Positions 11,378 to 20,812 of a DNA stretch of 64,000 bases are shown one piece after another (position 1 is the stretch's first letter; the number at the start of each line of letters is the position of its first letter). A program made the translations under genes and the position numbers. Location: positions 155,752,285 to 155,816,284 of the forward strand of contig CM062293.1 in the NCBI GenBank assembly GCA_031216915.1. The letters are read 5' to 3'. Origin of the DNA: Pictodentalium vernedei (Eukaryota; Mollusca; Scaphopoda; Dentaliida; Dentaliidae). The notes beneath the pieces are model-generated. The model was not told the origin of the DNA and ran no database searches. It was given only the letters and a program-made list of their open reading frames with translations.

Positions 11378-14300
11378 TATCCCCGCATTTTAAAAAATGC
11401 GGGGATATTGTCATGATCTCCGTCCATACGTCCGTACGTCCGTACTTCCGTACGTCCGGTTTTGTAATTCGAAACGCTGTAACTTTCTACAGTTGTTCGA
11501 TAGGGTCTGTGCAACCCAAAAATACAACTTTTAAATTTTTGTGCCACCAGGTGGCTTCTGTGGAGCCACTTAAAAAATGAGTTATTTTTTCACTTTTTTG
11601 CTGAATAGTCCCAACCTATGTAATTCGCAGTTCTAAAATTACACTAGGGTGTTGCTAAATGATCTGTAGATATGCAGGAAGGTTTCGGATTTTTCGGGTG
11701 CCACGTGGCTGTGCCACCGTAGCCACTTTTGTGTTTTCTTAGACCGTTTCCGGCAAAAGGCTCGTAGGATATGTAATTCGAAATGCTAAATCCATGCTCA
11801 GATGTTGCAGTAGGGTCTATAGATGCGCACGAAGGTTTCGGATTTTTCGGGTGCCACATGGCTGTGCCACCGTAGCCACTTTCGTGTTTTCTTAGACCGT
11901 TTCCGGCAAAAGGCTCCTAGGGTATGTAATTCGAAACGCTAAAACCATGCTCAAATGTTGCAGTAGGGTCTGTAGATGTGCACGAAGGTTTCAGATTTTT
12001 CAGGTGCCACGTGGCTGTGCCACAATTGCCACTTTTGTGTTTTCCTAGACCGTTTCCGGTGAAAGGCTCCTAGGGTATGTAATTCGAAACACTAAAACCA
12101 TGCTCAAATGTTGCAGTGGGGTCTGTAGATGCGCACGAAGGTTTCGGATTTTTCAGGTGCCACGTGGCTGTGCCACCGTTGCCACTTTTGTGTTTTCTTA
12201 GACCGTTTCCGGCGATAGGCTCCTAGGGTATGTAATTCGAAACGCTAAAACCATGCTCAAATGTTGCAGTGGGGTCTGTAGATGTGCGCGAAGGTTTCGG
12301 ATTTTTCAGCTGCCACCTGGCTGCGCCACCATTGCCACTTTCGTGTTTTCTTAGACCGTTTCCGGCGAAAGGCTCCTAGGGTATGTAATTCGAAACGCTA
12401 AAACCATGCTCAAATGTTGCAGTAGGGTCTGTAGATGTGCACGAAGGTTTTGGATTTTTCAGCTGCCATGTGGCTGCGCCACCATTGCCACTTTTGTGTT
12501 TTCTTAGACTGTTGCCGCCGAAAGGCTCCTAGGGTATGTAATTCGAAATGCTAAAAGCACGCTCAGATGTTGCAGTAGGGTCTGTAGATGCGCACGAAGG
12601 TTTCAGATTTTTCAGGTGCCACGTGGCTGTGCCACCGTTGCCACTTTTGTGTTTTCTTAGACCGTTTCCGGCGAAAGGCTCCTAGGGTATGTAATTCGAA
12701 ACGCTAAAACCATGCTCAAATGTTGCAGTGGGGTCTGTAGATGCGCACGAAGGTTTTGGATTTTTCAGGTGCCACGTGGCTGTGCCACCGTTGCCACTTT
12801 TGTGTTTTCTTAGACCGTTTCCAGCGAAAGGCTCCTGGGGTATGTAATTCGAAATGCTAAAACCATGCTCAAATGTTGCAGTGCGGTCTGTAGATGCGCA
12901 CGGAGATTTTGAATTTTTCAGCTGCCACCTGGCTGCGACACCATTGCCACTTTCGTGTTTTCTTAGACCGTTTCCGGCGAAAGGCTGCAAGGCTATGTAA
13001 TTCGAAATGCTAAAACCAGGCTCAAATGTTGCAGTAGGGTCTGTAGATGTGCACGAAGGTTTCCGATTTTTCAGGTGCCACGTGGCTGTGCCACCATTGC
13101 CACTTTTGTGTTTTCTTAAGACCGTTTCTGGCGAAAGGCTCCTAGGGTATGTAATTCGAAACGCTAAAACCATGCTCAAATGTTGCAGTGGGGTCTGTAG
13201 ATGCGCACGAAGGTTTCGGATTTTTCAGGTGCCACGTGGCTGTGCCACCGTTGCCACTTTTGTGTTTTCTTAGACCGTTTCCGGCGAAAGGCTCCTAGGG
13301 TATGTAATTCGAAACGCTAAAACCATGCTCAAATGTTTCAGTGGGGTCTGTAGATGTGCACGAAGGTTTCAGATTTTTCAGCTGCCTAGTGGCTGTGCTG
13401 TTGCCACTTTCACATTTTCTTAGACCGTTTCCGGTGAAAGGCTCCTAGGGTATGTAATTCGAAATCCTAAACCCATGCTCAAATGTTGCAGTAGGGTCTG
13501 TAGATGCACACGAAGGTTTTGGATTTTTGGGGTGCCACGTGGCTGTGCTACCGTTGCCTCTTTCATGTTCTCTTAGACCATTTCCGGCGAAAGGCTCCTA
13601 CAGTATGTATTTTAAAATGGTAAAACCATGCTCAAATGTTGCAGTAGGGTCTGTAGATGTGCACACAGATTTCGGATTGTTCAGGTGCCACGTGGCTGTG
13701 CCACCATTGCCACTTTCGTGTTTTCTTAGACCATTTCCGGCAAAAGTCTCCTAGAGTATGTAATTCGAAACACTAAAACCATGCTGAGATGTTGCAGTAG
13801 AGTCTGTAAATGCGTAGGAAGGTTTTGGATTTTTTGGGTGCCAAGTGACTGTGTCACCGTTGCCACTTTTGTGTTTTCTTAGACCGTTTCCAGCGAAAGG
13901 CTCCTAGGGTAAGTAATTCGAAATGTTTAACACATGCTCAAATGTTGCAGTAAGGTCTGTAGATGCGTACAAAGGTTTCAGATTTTTCAGATGCCACGTG
14001 GCGGTGCCACCGTTTTTCTTTCGTGTTTTCTTAGATCATTTCCAGCGAAAAGCTCCCAGAGTATGTAATTTGAAATGCTAAAACTATGCTTGTAGTTGCA
14101 GTAGGGTCTGTAGATGTGCATGAAGGTTTCGGATTTTTGGGGTGCCACCGTTCCCACTTTCATGTTTTCTTAGACCGTTTCCGGCGAAAGGCTCCCAGGG
14201 TACATGTATGTAATTCGAAACGCTAAAACCATGCCCAAATGTTGCAGTGGAGTCTGTAGGTGCGCACGAAGCTGTGTCACCTGTGCCACTCAATATGATT

Positions 14301-14412
14301 TTAGTGTGTCATATAATACATTTCTTCTTTGTATCAAGCATTCATACAAAGTCAAGGATGCAAATGCGGGGATACACTATAGTGTGCTTTGCACACAAGT
14401 GACACCATCTAG
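11378..14412 (+). mobile_element. H3, Helitron-like element carrying a 153-bp tandem array
   Basis: The 5' end is a perfect hairpin, TATCCCCGCATTTT joined to its complement (11378-11407), followed by a CGTCCGTACGTCCG stretch. The 3' end has the palindrome CACTATAGTG, then hairpin GTGTGC-TTT-GCACAC, then 12 bases, then CTAG and a host T. Hairpin plus CTAG before T is the textbook Helitron 3' terminus. No target duplication flanks it. There is no transposase, so it is non-autonomous. It interrupts the DIRS-B recombinase gene. Confidence 0.82.
11463..14275. repeat. Array of about 19 tandem 153-bp units
   Basis: The landmark TGTAATTCGAAACGCT recurs at about 11463, 11618, 11774, 11924, 12077, 12231, 12385, 12537, 12692, 12843, 12995, 13149, 13302, 13453, 13606, 13757, 13911, 14066 and 14209. 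Each unit contains CTTAGACCGTTTCCGGCGAA and GTGCCACGTGGCTGTGCCAC. Units at both edges are the most diverged and central ones the most alike, as expected from unequal exchange. The period equals 51 codons, which keeps spurious frames open on both strands. Confidence 0.93.
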
Positions 14413-15844
14413 TTGTTTTTGATGCCAGCGTTGAAAACCCTTTACCTTTGAGGTGTCGCCTGATACAACGCAAGCGATCATGTGTAACTTTTGATACAGA
14501 GGATGCTTGGCTCCGTTTACGGGATTTGTGAGAAGTTCCTCTGTTGGAGGCAATTTTATTGGTAAATTGGCTAGAGTGTGCAACAATGCCGGAAACCAAT
14601 CTTGCGATGGCCAAAATGGCACTATAAGGATAGCTTTTATTACCTTGTCTGCTACTATCTTTGTGAGGATTCGATTCGTGAGGCTGAAAGGAGGAAAAAT
14701 ATATGGTAAGTGATTTGCCCATGAAAACGAAAAGGTATTAACGCCAATCGCATTAACATCAGGGAACCATGAGGCATACGTTGACATTTGGGCATTAGCT
14801 CTTGATGCAAACAGATCAACAGTTGGTGTGAAAAAACAGTTTGTAAGTTTGGAGAAAATGTATGGGTTCAACATCCATTCAGTGTTGGACTGTATTTGTC
14901 GAGACAGTCGATCAGCCACAGTGTTGCTTTTGAGAGGGATATGCATAGCGGAGATATGTAAATGCTTTGAAAAACAAAATTTCCAAATTTGTTTTGTGAT
15001 GGAGAATAAAGAATTCCGTCTGCCACCCATTTTATTTATGTACCTAGCTGCCACTGTATTATCTGTTTTGATGGTGGTGTGACAATTTGATGATTTACTG
15101 CAAAGTGTTTCTAATCCTCGTTTTATTGCCAAGAGTTCTAAAATGTTAATGTGATACTGCTGTTCAGTGATATCCCAGATTGTTGAAAACCAAAGAGTCA
15201 TCAATATAGTGTGAGCACCTAGTGCCATCTTGTCTGCGATTAGCAAATATGGGTTTCAGTAATTTTGTGAATACCCGCGGCGCAGAAGACAGGCCAAAAG
15301 CAAGGCAGTTAAATGCATAAAGTATTCCTTTCTAGAAAAACTTAAGATATCGTCTGAATCTCTTGTGAATGGAGACACTAAAATAGGCGTCTTTCAAGTC
15401 AATAGATGTGAAAAATTCGTTTTTGTGGATCATTTTCTGAATGGAACTTAATGTTTCCATTTTGAAATGGTGGTACTGTATGAATTTATTAAGTCGACGA
15501 AGGTTGATAACCGGTCGAAGCTCTCCAGTTTTCTTTGGTCTAGCAAATATATTTGAAACAAATTGGGTTTTTTCAGGTTTGGATTTCGAAATTGCTCCTT
15601 TGGAGACCAATTGTTTTATTTCGTGGTCAAGTGCTATTTCTTCTGTTTTGGAGAAGCTTAAAGGCATTGGTGTAATTTTTTGAACAGGTGTAGACTCAAA
15701 CTCAAGTTTGTGACCTCGTACAGTATCGAGAATCCATTTGTCAGAAGTAATTTTCTCCCATTCGTCTATGTTCTGGGAAAGTGAACCTGCCATAAACTTT
15801 TGTTGTTTTGGATAAGCTATACTCACCTTTACTGACGGGGCCAT
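14413..15844 (-). pseudogene. DIRS-B reverse transcriptase / RNase H / recombinase N-terminus
   Basis: The pol frame starts inside the gag end (15844, overlapping 15829-15844). RT blocks are clear: IFARPKKTGELRPVINLRRL and SIDLKDAYFSVSIHKRFRRY. A stop codon interrupts at about 15330, just after YLKFF, where a Trp would be expected. The catalytic YIDD is encoded around 15195 but in another frame. It is followed almost at once by RNase H residues YHINILELLAIKRG, so the RT thumb and the start of RNase H (about 180 residues compared with DIRS-A) are deleted. From 15246 the frame continues through TIKTDNTVAARYI and PTVDLFASRAN to the H3 junction at 14413. The enzyme is dead. Confidence 0.85.
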
Positions 15845-17319
15845 CTGTTGCGACGTTGCCAGTTGCCTCTGTTTCTCCCTCCTCTTGGGCGAAAACTCTG
15901 ACTGTGGCCGCCTCCTAAAAAACCCTCAGACTTTCTGTCGGGGTTGTAGGCTCGACGATCATTTGGACAAGATGACAGCCCAATTCTGTGGCTCTGTTTC
16001 TTATAGGAGCCCCTTGAAAAATTGGAGGTAATTCTGACTGGGTCATTGTAAGCCTTAAGTGACTGAGTGATGTCCTTTCCAAACAGTAAATCAGAGACAG
16101 GGTGTTCTTGAGAACAGAGCGGCCTAAATTGAGGCTTAAAGCTAGGCTTCAAAAGGAGTTTACGTTTGGTGGAGGCTATGAAATTTGCCCCTCCTGCCAG
16201 GGAGATGCCATCCACGGAGAGAGTTTTAATTTCCCCTAAAATATCCTCAATTTTCTTTTCAATTTCCAAAATCTTATCTTTGCTTTTATTCTTTTTAATC
16301 ATTTTTTGTCGAGCTTGATTTAATTTCCTGATTTCATCTGATTTTTCAAAAATTTTAAAATACGGCACCATAGATGAAGCTATGCCTCTTTGAATTTCTT
16401 GAATTTGAACATCGCGAATTTTTTCGCGTGTCTCTAATTGACCCCATAATTCAGGATTCACTTTAGGAGGTTGTGTCAATTTTGCATTCCCAGGAATGAG
16501 ATGCTTACTGAGCAATGCATCCATATTCGATTTGCATGTGGAAGATTTATTTGCAAAGTCAGCAAGAGATTCTTTGATATTGTCCCCAAAATTACCCTCA
16601 TCAACGAAATTGGTGGGGAATTTAAATTCATCATCATGTGATAAGTTGTCATCAGAATCAGACGAATCCGACATAGAAGGAATGTCCTTATCCGACTCTA
16701 AGTCTGGACGGGAAATTTGAACATCATTGGATGAACTATGTGCGTTTTGAGTCTGTAAATTGTCGGCAGCCATGCTACTCGATTGTTTAGCCCCCTTTTT
16801 TGATTTGTATTTGGGCTGACAAGACCCAGAAAATGATTCATTTCCACTCTCGGTAGCCATGCTACTCGAGGCAGTTAAATTCTGAACTCGAATTTGCAAA
16901 TTGTCAGTAACCATGTTACTTGACTGATCACTTTTCTTTTTAGTGACCTGTGTATTTGGCAAGGCAGTTTTAGATTTTTTATTGCTGACCTCCACTGTCC
17001 GATTTTTACTAACAGACCGTGTCCGTTTCTGCGTCCTTGTTTTCGCAGTATTGACAACAGGTTGTTTACCTATAGTACTCTCGGCCTGTTTGTAGTCATT
17101 TGTTTTTGGATTACGATAACCAGAAAATGATGAAGTGCCATCATCAGAAACTAAAATTTTCAAGGCCTGACTCCTATCTTCCGTATTCATGGTGGAAGCG
17201 GACGGCAGTGAGATATCACTAGTTCGAACTGATTCCGAACTTGTCTGACTGGAATCAGATTCAGTACTGGCATCAGACTCCGAGACTGAACCCGAATTCG
17301 AAAGGTTAGTCCTTGCCAT
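15829..17319 (-). CDS. DIRS-B Gag, intact 496 codons
   Basis: This is the structural protein of the retrotransposon, expected to bind the RNA genome. It starts at MARTNLSNSG and ends NRWPRQ. Residues 1 to about 240 are Ser/Thr/Asp-rich and poorly ordered. A conserved gag block NPELWGQLETREKIRDVQIQ follows at about 290, then a Lys/Glu-rich stretch that may form a coiled coil, and a C-terminal Arg/Gly tail typical of RNA binding. It has no internal stop although the adjacent pol gene is destroyed. It overlaps pol by 16 bases. Recognition is by position and the shared block; sequence identity to the A-type gags is low. Confidence 0.8.
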   Translation of the reverse strand: MARTNLSNSGSVSESDASTESDSSQTSSESVRTSDISLPSASTMNTEDRSQALKILVSDDGTSSFSGYRNPKTNDYKQAESTIGKQPVVNTAKTRTQKRTRSVSKNRTVEVSNKKSKTALPNTQVTKKKSDQSSNMVTDNLQIRVQNLTASSSMATESGNESFSGSCQPKYKSKKGAKQSSSMAADNLQTQNAHSSSNDVQISRPDLESDKDIPSMSDSSDSDDNLSHDDEFKFPTNFVDEGNFGDNIKESLADFANKSSTCKSNMDALLSKHLIPGNAKLTQPPKVNPELWGQLETREKIRDVQIQEIQRGIASSMVPYFKIFEKSDEIRKLNQARQKMIKKNKSKDKILEIEKKIEDILGEIKTLSVDGISLAGGANFIASTKRKLLLKPSFKPQFRPLCSQEHPVSDLLFGKDITQSLKAYNDPVRITSNFSRGSYKKQSHRIGLSSCPNDRRAYNPDRKSEGFLGGGHSQSFRPRGGRNRGNWQRRNRWPRQ

Positions 17320-17399
17320 TTAAATAATGATTTATAAATTTCAGAGATGTCCCCAATATTTCTAGTCTCCTACTAAGCAGCGTGCTCAAAGCGAAAAAG

Positions 17400-17555
17400 A
17401 TGCTGTCACTGGACAGTGTGGCCTTTTATGCAGTGTATGAATACCTGTAATCAAATCTCACACTTTGATACTTTCAAGGTGAGAATTGCGTGCGGTGCGT
17501 GCAAAGCGAAATGCTAACTCAACCCGAGAAGCCTTCAGGATTAGTGAAAAAGAAT
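17400..17555 (-). repeat. DIRS-B right inverted terminal repeat
   Basis: It is the inverted partner of the left end, with TCACACTTTGATACTTTCAA and GCTAACTCAACCCGAGAAGC. It ends GTGAAAAAGAAT at 17555, after which H2 sequence resumes. Confidence 0.83.
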
Positions 17556-17616
17556 GTAAAGTTAACGACGGACGACGGACGGAAAGTGATCAATAAAGCT
17601 CCCCTTGAGCTAAAAA

Positions 17617-18740
17617 CTGTACCCCCCCCCCTTCCCCTTGTTCTGAGGTAAAATTCCACAGAACAAAGAGGGCAGCGGAACAGCGTCAGTGCTGGAGCAG
17701 AGTGTCTACAGACCTTACAGATTTAACATTAGTGGACGACATTCTGAGCAACAGAAAGAGGACCCCAAGATCAAAGGTCACCAGAGTTTGACTCTAAATT
17801 TCCAGTAAGCTGCCTTCATGAGATCTGAAACTGCTATACTGTTAGAATAAGCCCAAGAAGTGGACAGTGCTCTAACCTTGTGCGCTGAAATCTTATTGAC
17901 AGAACATTGATCCAAAGATAGATTTTCGTAGGCAATGCGTATTGCCAACTGAATCCATCTAGCGACAGAATGAACAGAAATATCTTTTCTGTTAGGAATC
18001 AGAGAGAGAAAGAAACATTTTCTTCCCTTTCTAAAAAAATCTGACCGACATTTATAAATGCGCATTGCTCTGACTGGACACAGCAAAGGTCTACAGTTAT
18101 CCGAGGATGGTAAGGCCTTAATGACAATAGGCTCTGCCCGCTTATCCGGAATCTAATTCTTAGCAAAAATCCCACTTCCGTAGTGAGGGTAAGTATTACC
18201 CAAGGTACGGTAATGAGATTCATCAACAGATAATGCATGAAGTTCACTGACTCTTCTAGCAGATGCAAAGACTAAGAGAAATGACATTTTATAGGCCAAG
18301 AATTTGAACTCTACAACATATAACGGCTCAAAGGGGGCTTCTTTTAGCTTCAACAGAACCCAAGCCAAATTCCGCTTAGGAATTAATCTGAGGGTTCTAG
18401 GTCTATTAATAGAGAAATTTCTAACTAGCTTGGATAAAGAAGTATCTCATCCAATAGCCAAGTTATCATGATGAGCGTAAGTATCTGATAACAGACCTAT
18501 AGCCCTTAATAGTGACAGGCTGCAGTTTGAGATCGTCAAACAAGTAGACCAGGAAATTGGCAATATGTGGTATGGACGGATCGTATATGTCTATTGACTG
18601 ATCCCTACACCAACGGAAGAAAACCCTCTACTTCGCTTCACAATTCAATGAAGAGGAGGCCCTCCTACAGTTAGAAATCACGCCCACTGCTCGTCCTGTA
18701 AAATGCTTTCCGTGTAAGAAGGACCGCACAATGGAAATCT
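17617..18740 (-). pseudogene. DIRS-C tyrosine recombinase relic
   Basis: This resumes DIRS-C after the H2 insertion; the C-tract and GAAGAGGGCAGC-like bases match DIRS-D at 41488-41560. Peptide pieces in several frames line up with the DIRS-A recombinase: LFVFASARRVSELHALSVD near 18250, LCPVRAMRIYKC at about 18080, and KISAHKVRALSTSWAYSNS at about 17860. The first holds the box I Arg and the last keeps the catalytic HxxR. Frameshifts make it non-functional. At 18740 it is cut by DIRS-A; the last recognisable host residues are VRSFLHGKHF. Confidence 0.78.
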
Positions 18741-19035
18741 AAATTTTATCGTAAATTTCCTTTCTTATTATACCTACCACAATTGTTTACTTCAGGCTTG
18801 CACTACAGTGGAAGTCCCTAACTCGGATAAAATACTCTCTATTTTTGTCTTTCCCAAGCAATTTGGGAAAAAAAAGTGGTGCAAAAACACCAATAAAGAA
18901 TAAGCCAAAACTGGGTCGAGTGCAACCGGCGCAGACCCAGTACGGGACGCTCTCTCCCAAGTACAACTCCACGACTTCCGTTGCCAGTGTGCATATACCG
19001 TCTCTAAAGACTCATTCTTTTTGAATCCGTCAACG
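18741..19035 (-). repeat. DIRS-A left inverted terminal repeat
   Basis: This inverted copy of 24935-25220 shares CTACAGTGGAAGTCCCTAAC, GTGCAAAAACACCAATAAAG and GTACTGGGTCTGCGCC (on the opposite strand), with only a few differences. Confidence 0.9.
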
Positions 19036-19101
19036 TTAGAGTTATGTGATCAGCGGGGAGGAAAGATTCTTTACCCGTAAAGAAGACGGGAGGGCCTCCA
19101 T

Positions 19102-19200
19102 GTAAACAATTGTGGTAGGTATGATAAGAAAGGAAATTTACTATAAAATTTAGATTTCTTATCAACCTACTCACAATTGTTTACTTCAGGCTGAATAGAC
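19102..19200. repeat. DIRS-A internal complementary region
   Basis: GTAAACAATTGTGGTAGGTA plus the following 30 bases copies the outer right end at 25172-25220. It then joins TAGATTTCTTATCAACCTAC and the complement of the terminal AATTGTTTAC block. It is the expected head-to-tail fusion of element ends, though its second half matches the A2-type terminus (28165-28190) better than the present left end of DIRS-A. Confidence 0.7.
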
Positions 19201-19407
19201 AAAAGGCTGGAGGGAATCGCATAACCAACCCACACATAACCCCAGTGCACTGGAACCGTGAAGCAGAAGGAAGAGGTCCAGAGGCTTATCAACCACAATG
19301 TCGCAATCATTGGTAAAGGACAATGAAAGGAGACATATGGGCATGTGTGACACACAGACAGAAAAAGGGCAGTAACAGCACAAGGCTGAAACTGACCTTC
19401 AAGAAGC

Positions 19408-20785
19408 CTAATGGCTATGGCAGACAACAGCCTGAGCAGAAGAAAGAGGACCCAGGGCAAAAAGGTCCTCCGACTGCTCCTGCAACTGGCGCAAATAAAA
19501 GGTGGAGAAAGTAGAAGCATTTCTCCAGTAGGCTGCCTGCATAACATCCGACAACTTGAAGGAGTTAGAATAAGCCCAAGAGGTGGACAGTGCCCGCACC
19601 TCGGGGGCAGAAATACGATTGGTAATACAATCGCCAGCTGCTAAACGACCATAAGCCGTACGAATAGCAAGACAAATCCATCGAGAAATGGATTGAGGAG
19701 AGATCTTCTGTCGACCCGGAATAAGAGACAGAAAAAAACGTTTCCTGCCTTTCCGTATGAAGCGTGTCCGATCGAGATAAATGAGAATAGCACGGACCGG
19801 ACAGAGCAAAGGGCGATTACCCTCAACAGAAGGAAGAGCCCTGATACAGATAGGAGGAGGAGTAGTATCTGGTAACTGATTCTTGGCCAAAAAGGAGCAA
19901 TCAGTAGTAAAAGTAACACTGTTGGGAGAGCTTCTAAAAAAGGCCGGGTCAACCAAGAGGGTGTGAAGCTCACTAACCCCCCCCCACCCACCCCACCCCC
20001 CCACCCAAGCAAAGCAGCACCCACGAAAGATTCCATCGTGGAGTAAGCTGCAAAGTCCGAGGCCTTTTCAAAGAAAAGTGCCGAACAAGCTTGGAGAGGT
20101 AAGGATTAGTGCCGATACGACGCTTCCCCACATAAGAAAAAGTCTCTGAAAGCGTGGACCTGTAACCCTTGATGGTAACAGGCTGGAGACCCCGAGAATC
20201 AAACAGAAACACCAGAAACTCCGCAATCTGTGAAATCGAAGGATTGGCATAATCAACAGAGTGATCAGCACACCATTGACAGAAGACCTTCCATTTAGCT
20301 GCATAAGCTAAACCAGTGGAGTGCCTCCTTGAAGAAGAAATGCACTCCACTGCTCGTCTCGAAAAACCTCTACGGAGGAGACAGGACCTGACAAAAGATA
20401 TGCGTGAAGGCACAACGAAGTCGGGTCGACGTGAAACCTCCTCGGGCAACCTTGACAAAGAAGGTCGTGATGTAGCGAGAGACGTGCCGGAACCGCCGCC
20501 ATCAGCGAGCGGAGCTGATTGATCCACACCCGCTGAGGCGACAGGGGAGCGATCAGAATGATTCGACAACTGCAGGTTCGAATTTTGGCGAGAACCTGAG
20601 GAAGAATCGGAACCGGCAGGAAGGCGTAGCCAATCGAGTGACAGAGCGTCCACGGCAAAAGCCAGAGGATCTGGACACGTGGACACGGAAGTGTCCACCT
20701 GATGGTTCCAACGAGTCGCAAAGAGGTCGATGTGGGGACGTCCCCAGAGATCGCAAAGCAACTGGAACACTGCCCTGTGAAGCAT
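19408..20785 (-). pseudogene. DIRS-A tyrosine recombinase, broken
   Basis: The N-terminal part (from about 20785) carries the spacer HIDLFATRWNHQVDT, then the recombinase N-domain SCLLRRGFSRRAVECI and LQPVTIKGYRSTLSETF. The frame breaks at a C/G-rich tract (19977-20008) that sits exactly where the box I Arg lies in DIRS-C (ASARRVSEL), so that Arg is gone. The C-terminal part reads VSELHTLLVDPAFF, RPLLCPVRAILIYL and ISAPEVRALSTSWAYSN. In the last block the His of HxxR is Pro, whereas C and D keep His. The Tyr region is FSTFYLRQL. The integrase would be inactive on three counts. Confidence 0.88.
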
Positions 20786-20812
20786 CCACTCGGTGGAAAT
20801 AACCCTGCCCTG

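Larger units (their letters stand above)
9849..17555 (-). mobile_element. DIRS-B retrotransposon, complete but inactivated
   Basis: Read on the minus strand: right terminal repeat (to 17555), gag (15829-17319), reverse transcriptase/RNase H and the start of the recombinase (14413-15844), H3 insertion (11378-14412), rest of the tyrosine recombinase (10460-11377), internal complementary region (10197-10320) and left terminal repeat (9849-10050). That order and the inverted ends are diagnostic of DIRS-like elements, which integrate by tyrosine recombination. The pol region has a stop codon and an internal deletion, so the copy cannot move by itself. The edges are set by the junction written in the complementary region. 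Confidence 0.85.
7996..17616 (+). mobile_element. H2-a, Helitron-like element split by DIRS-B
   Basis: The start is ACAAGAGGCCCCAAGTGGCC, with a short AGGCC/GGCCT hairpin. From 8100 to 9840 the body carries diverged tandem units of roughly 170 to 350 bases, with ACCAAATATCAAAAG and GAGCCCAAATATG as recurring phrases. At 9849 DIRS-B interrupts it. After 17555 the H2 end resumes with GTTAACGACGGACGACGG and finishes with AGCTCCCCTTGAGCTAAAAA, a terminal hairpin AGCTC/GAGCT. H2 lies inside DIRS-C. No coding capacity is seen. Confidence 0.68.

Noticed and set aside
12682..13273. Open frames of up to 165 codons on both strands with a 51-residue repeat
   Set aside because: They lie wholly in the 153-bp tandem array; a period divisible by three keeps frames open by arithmetic, and overlapping frames on both strands show the same pattern.
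11463..14275. Regular repeats considered as a CRISPR array
   Set aside because: The units are continuous 153-bp repeats without unique spacers, in a eukaryotic setting without cas genes.
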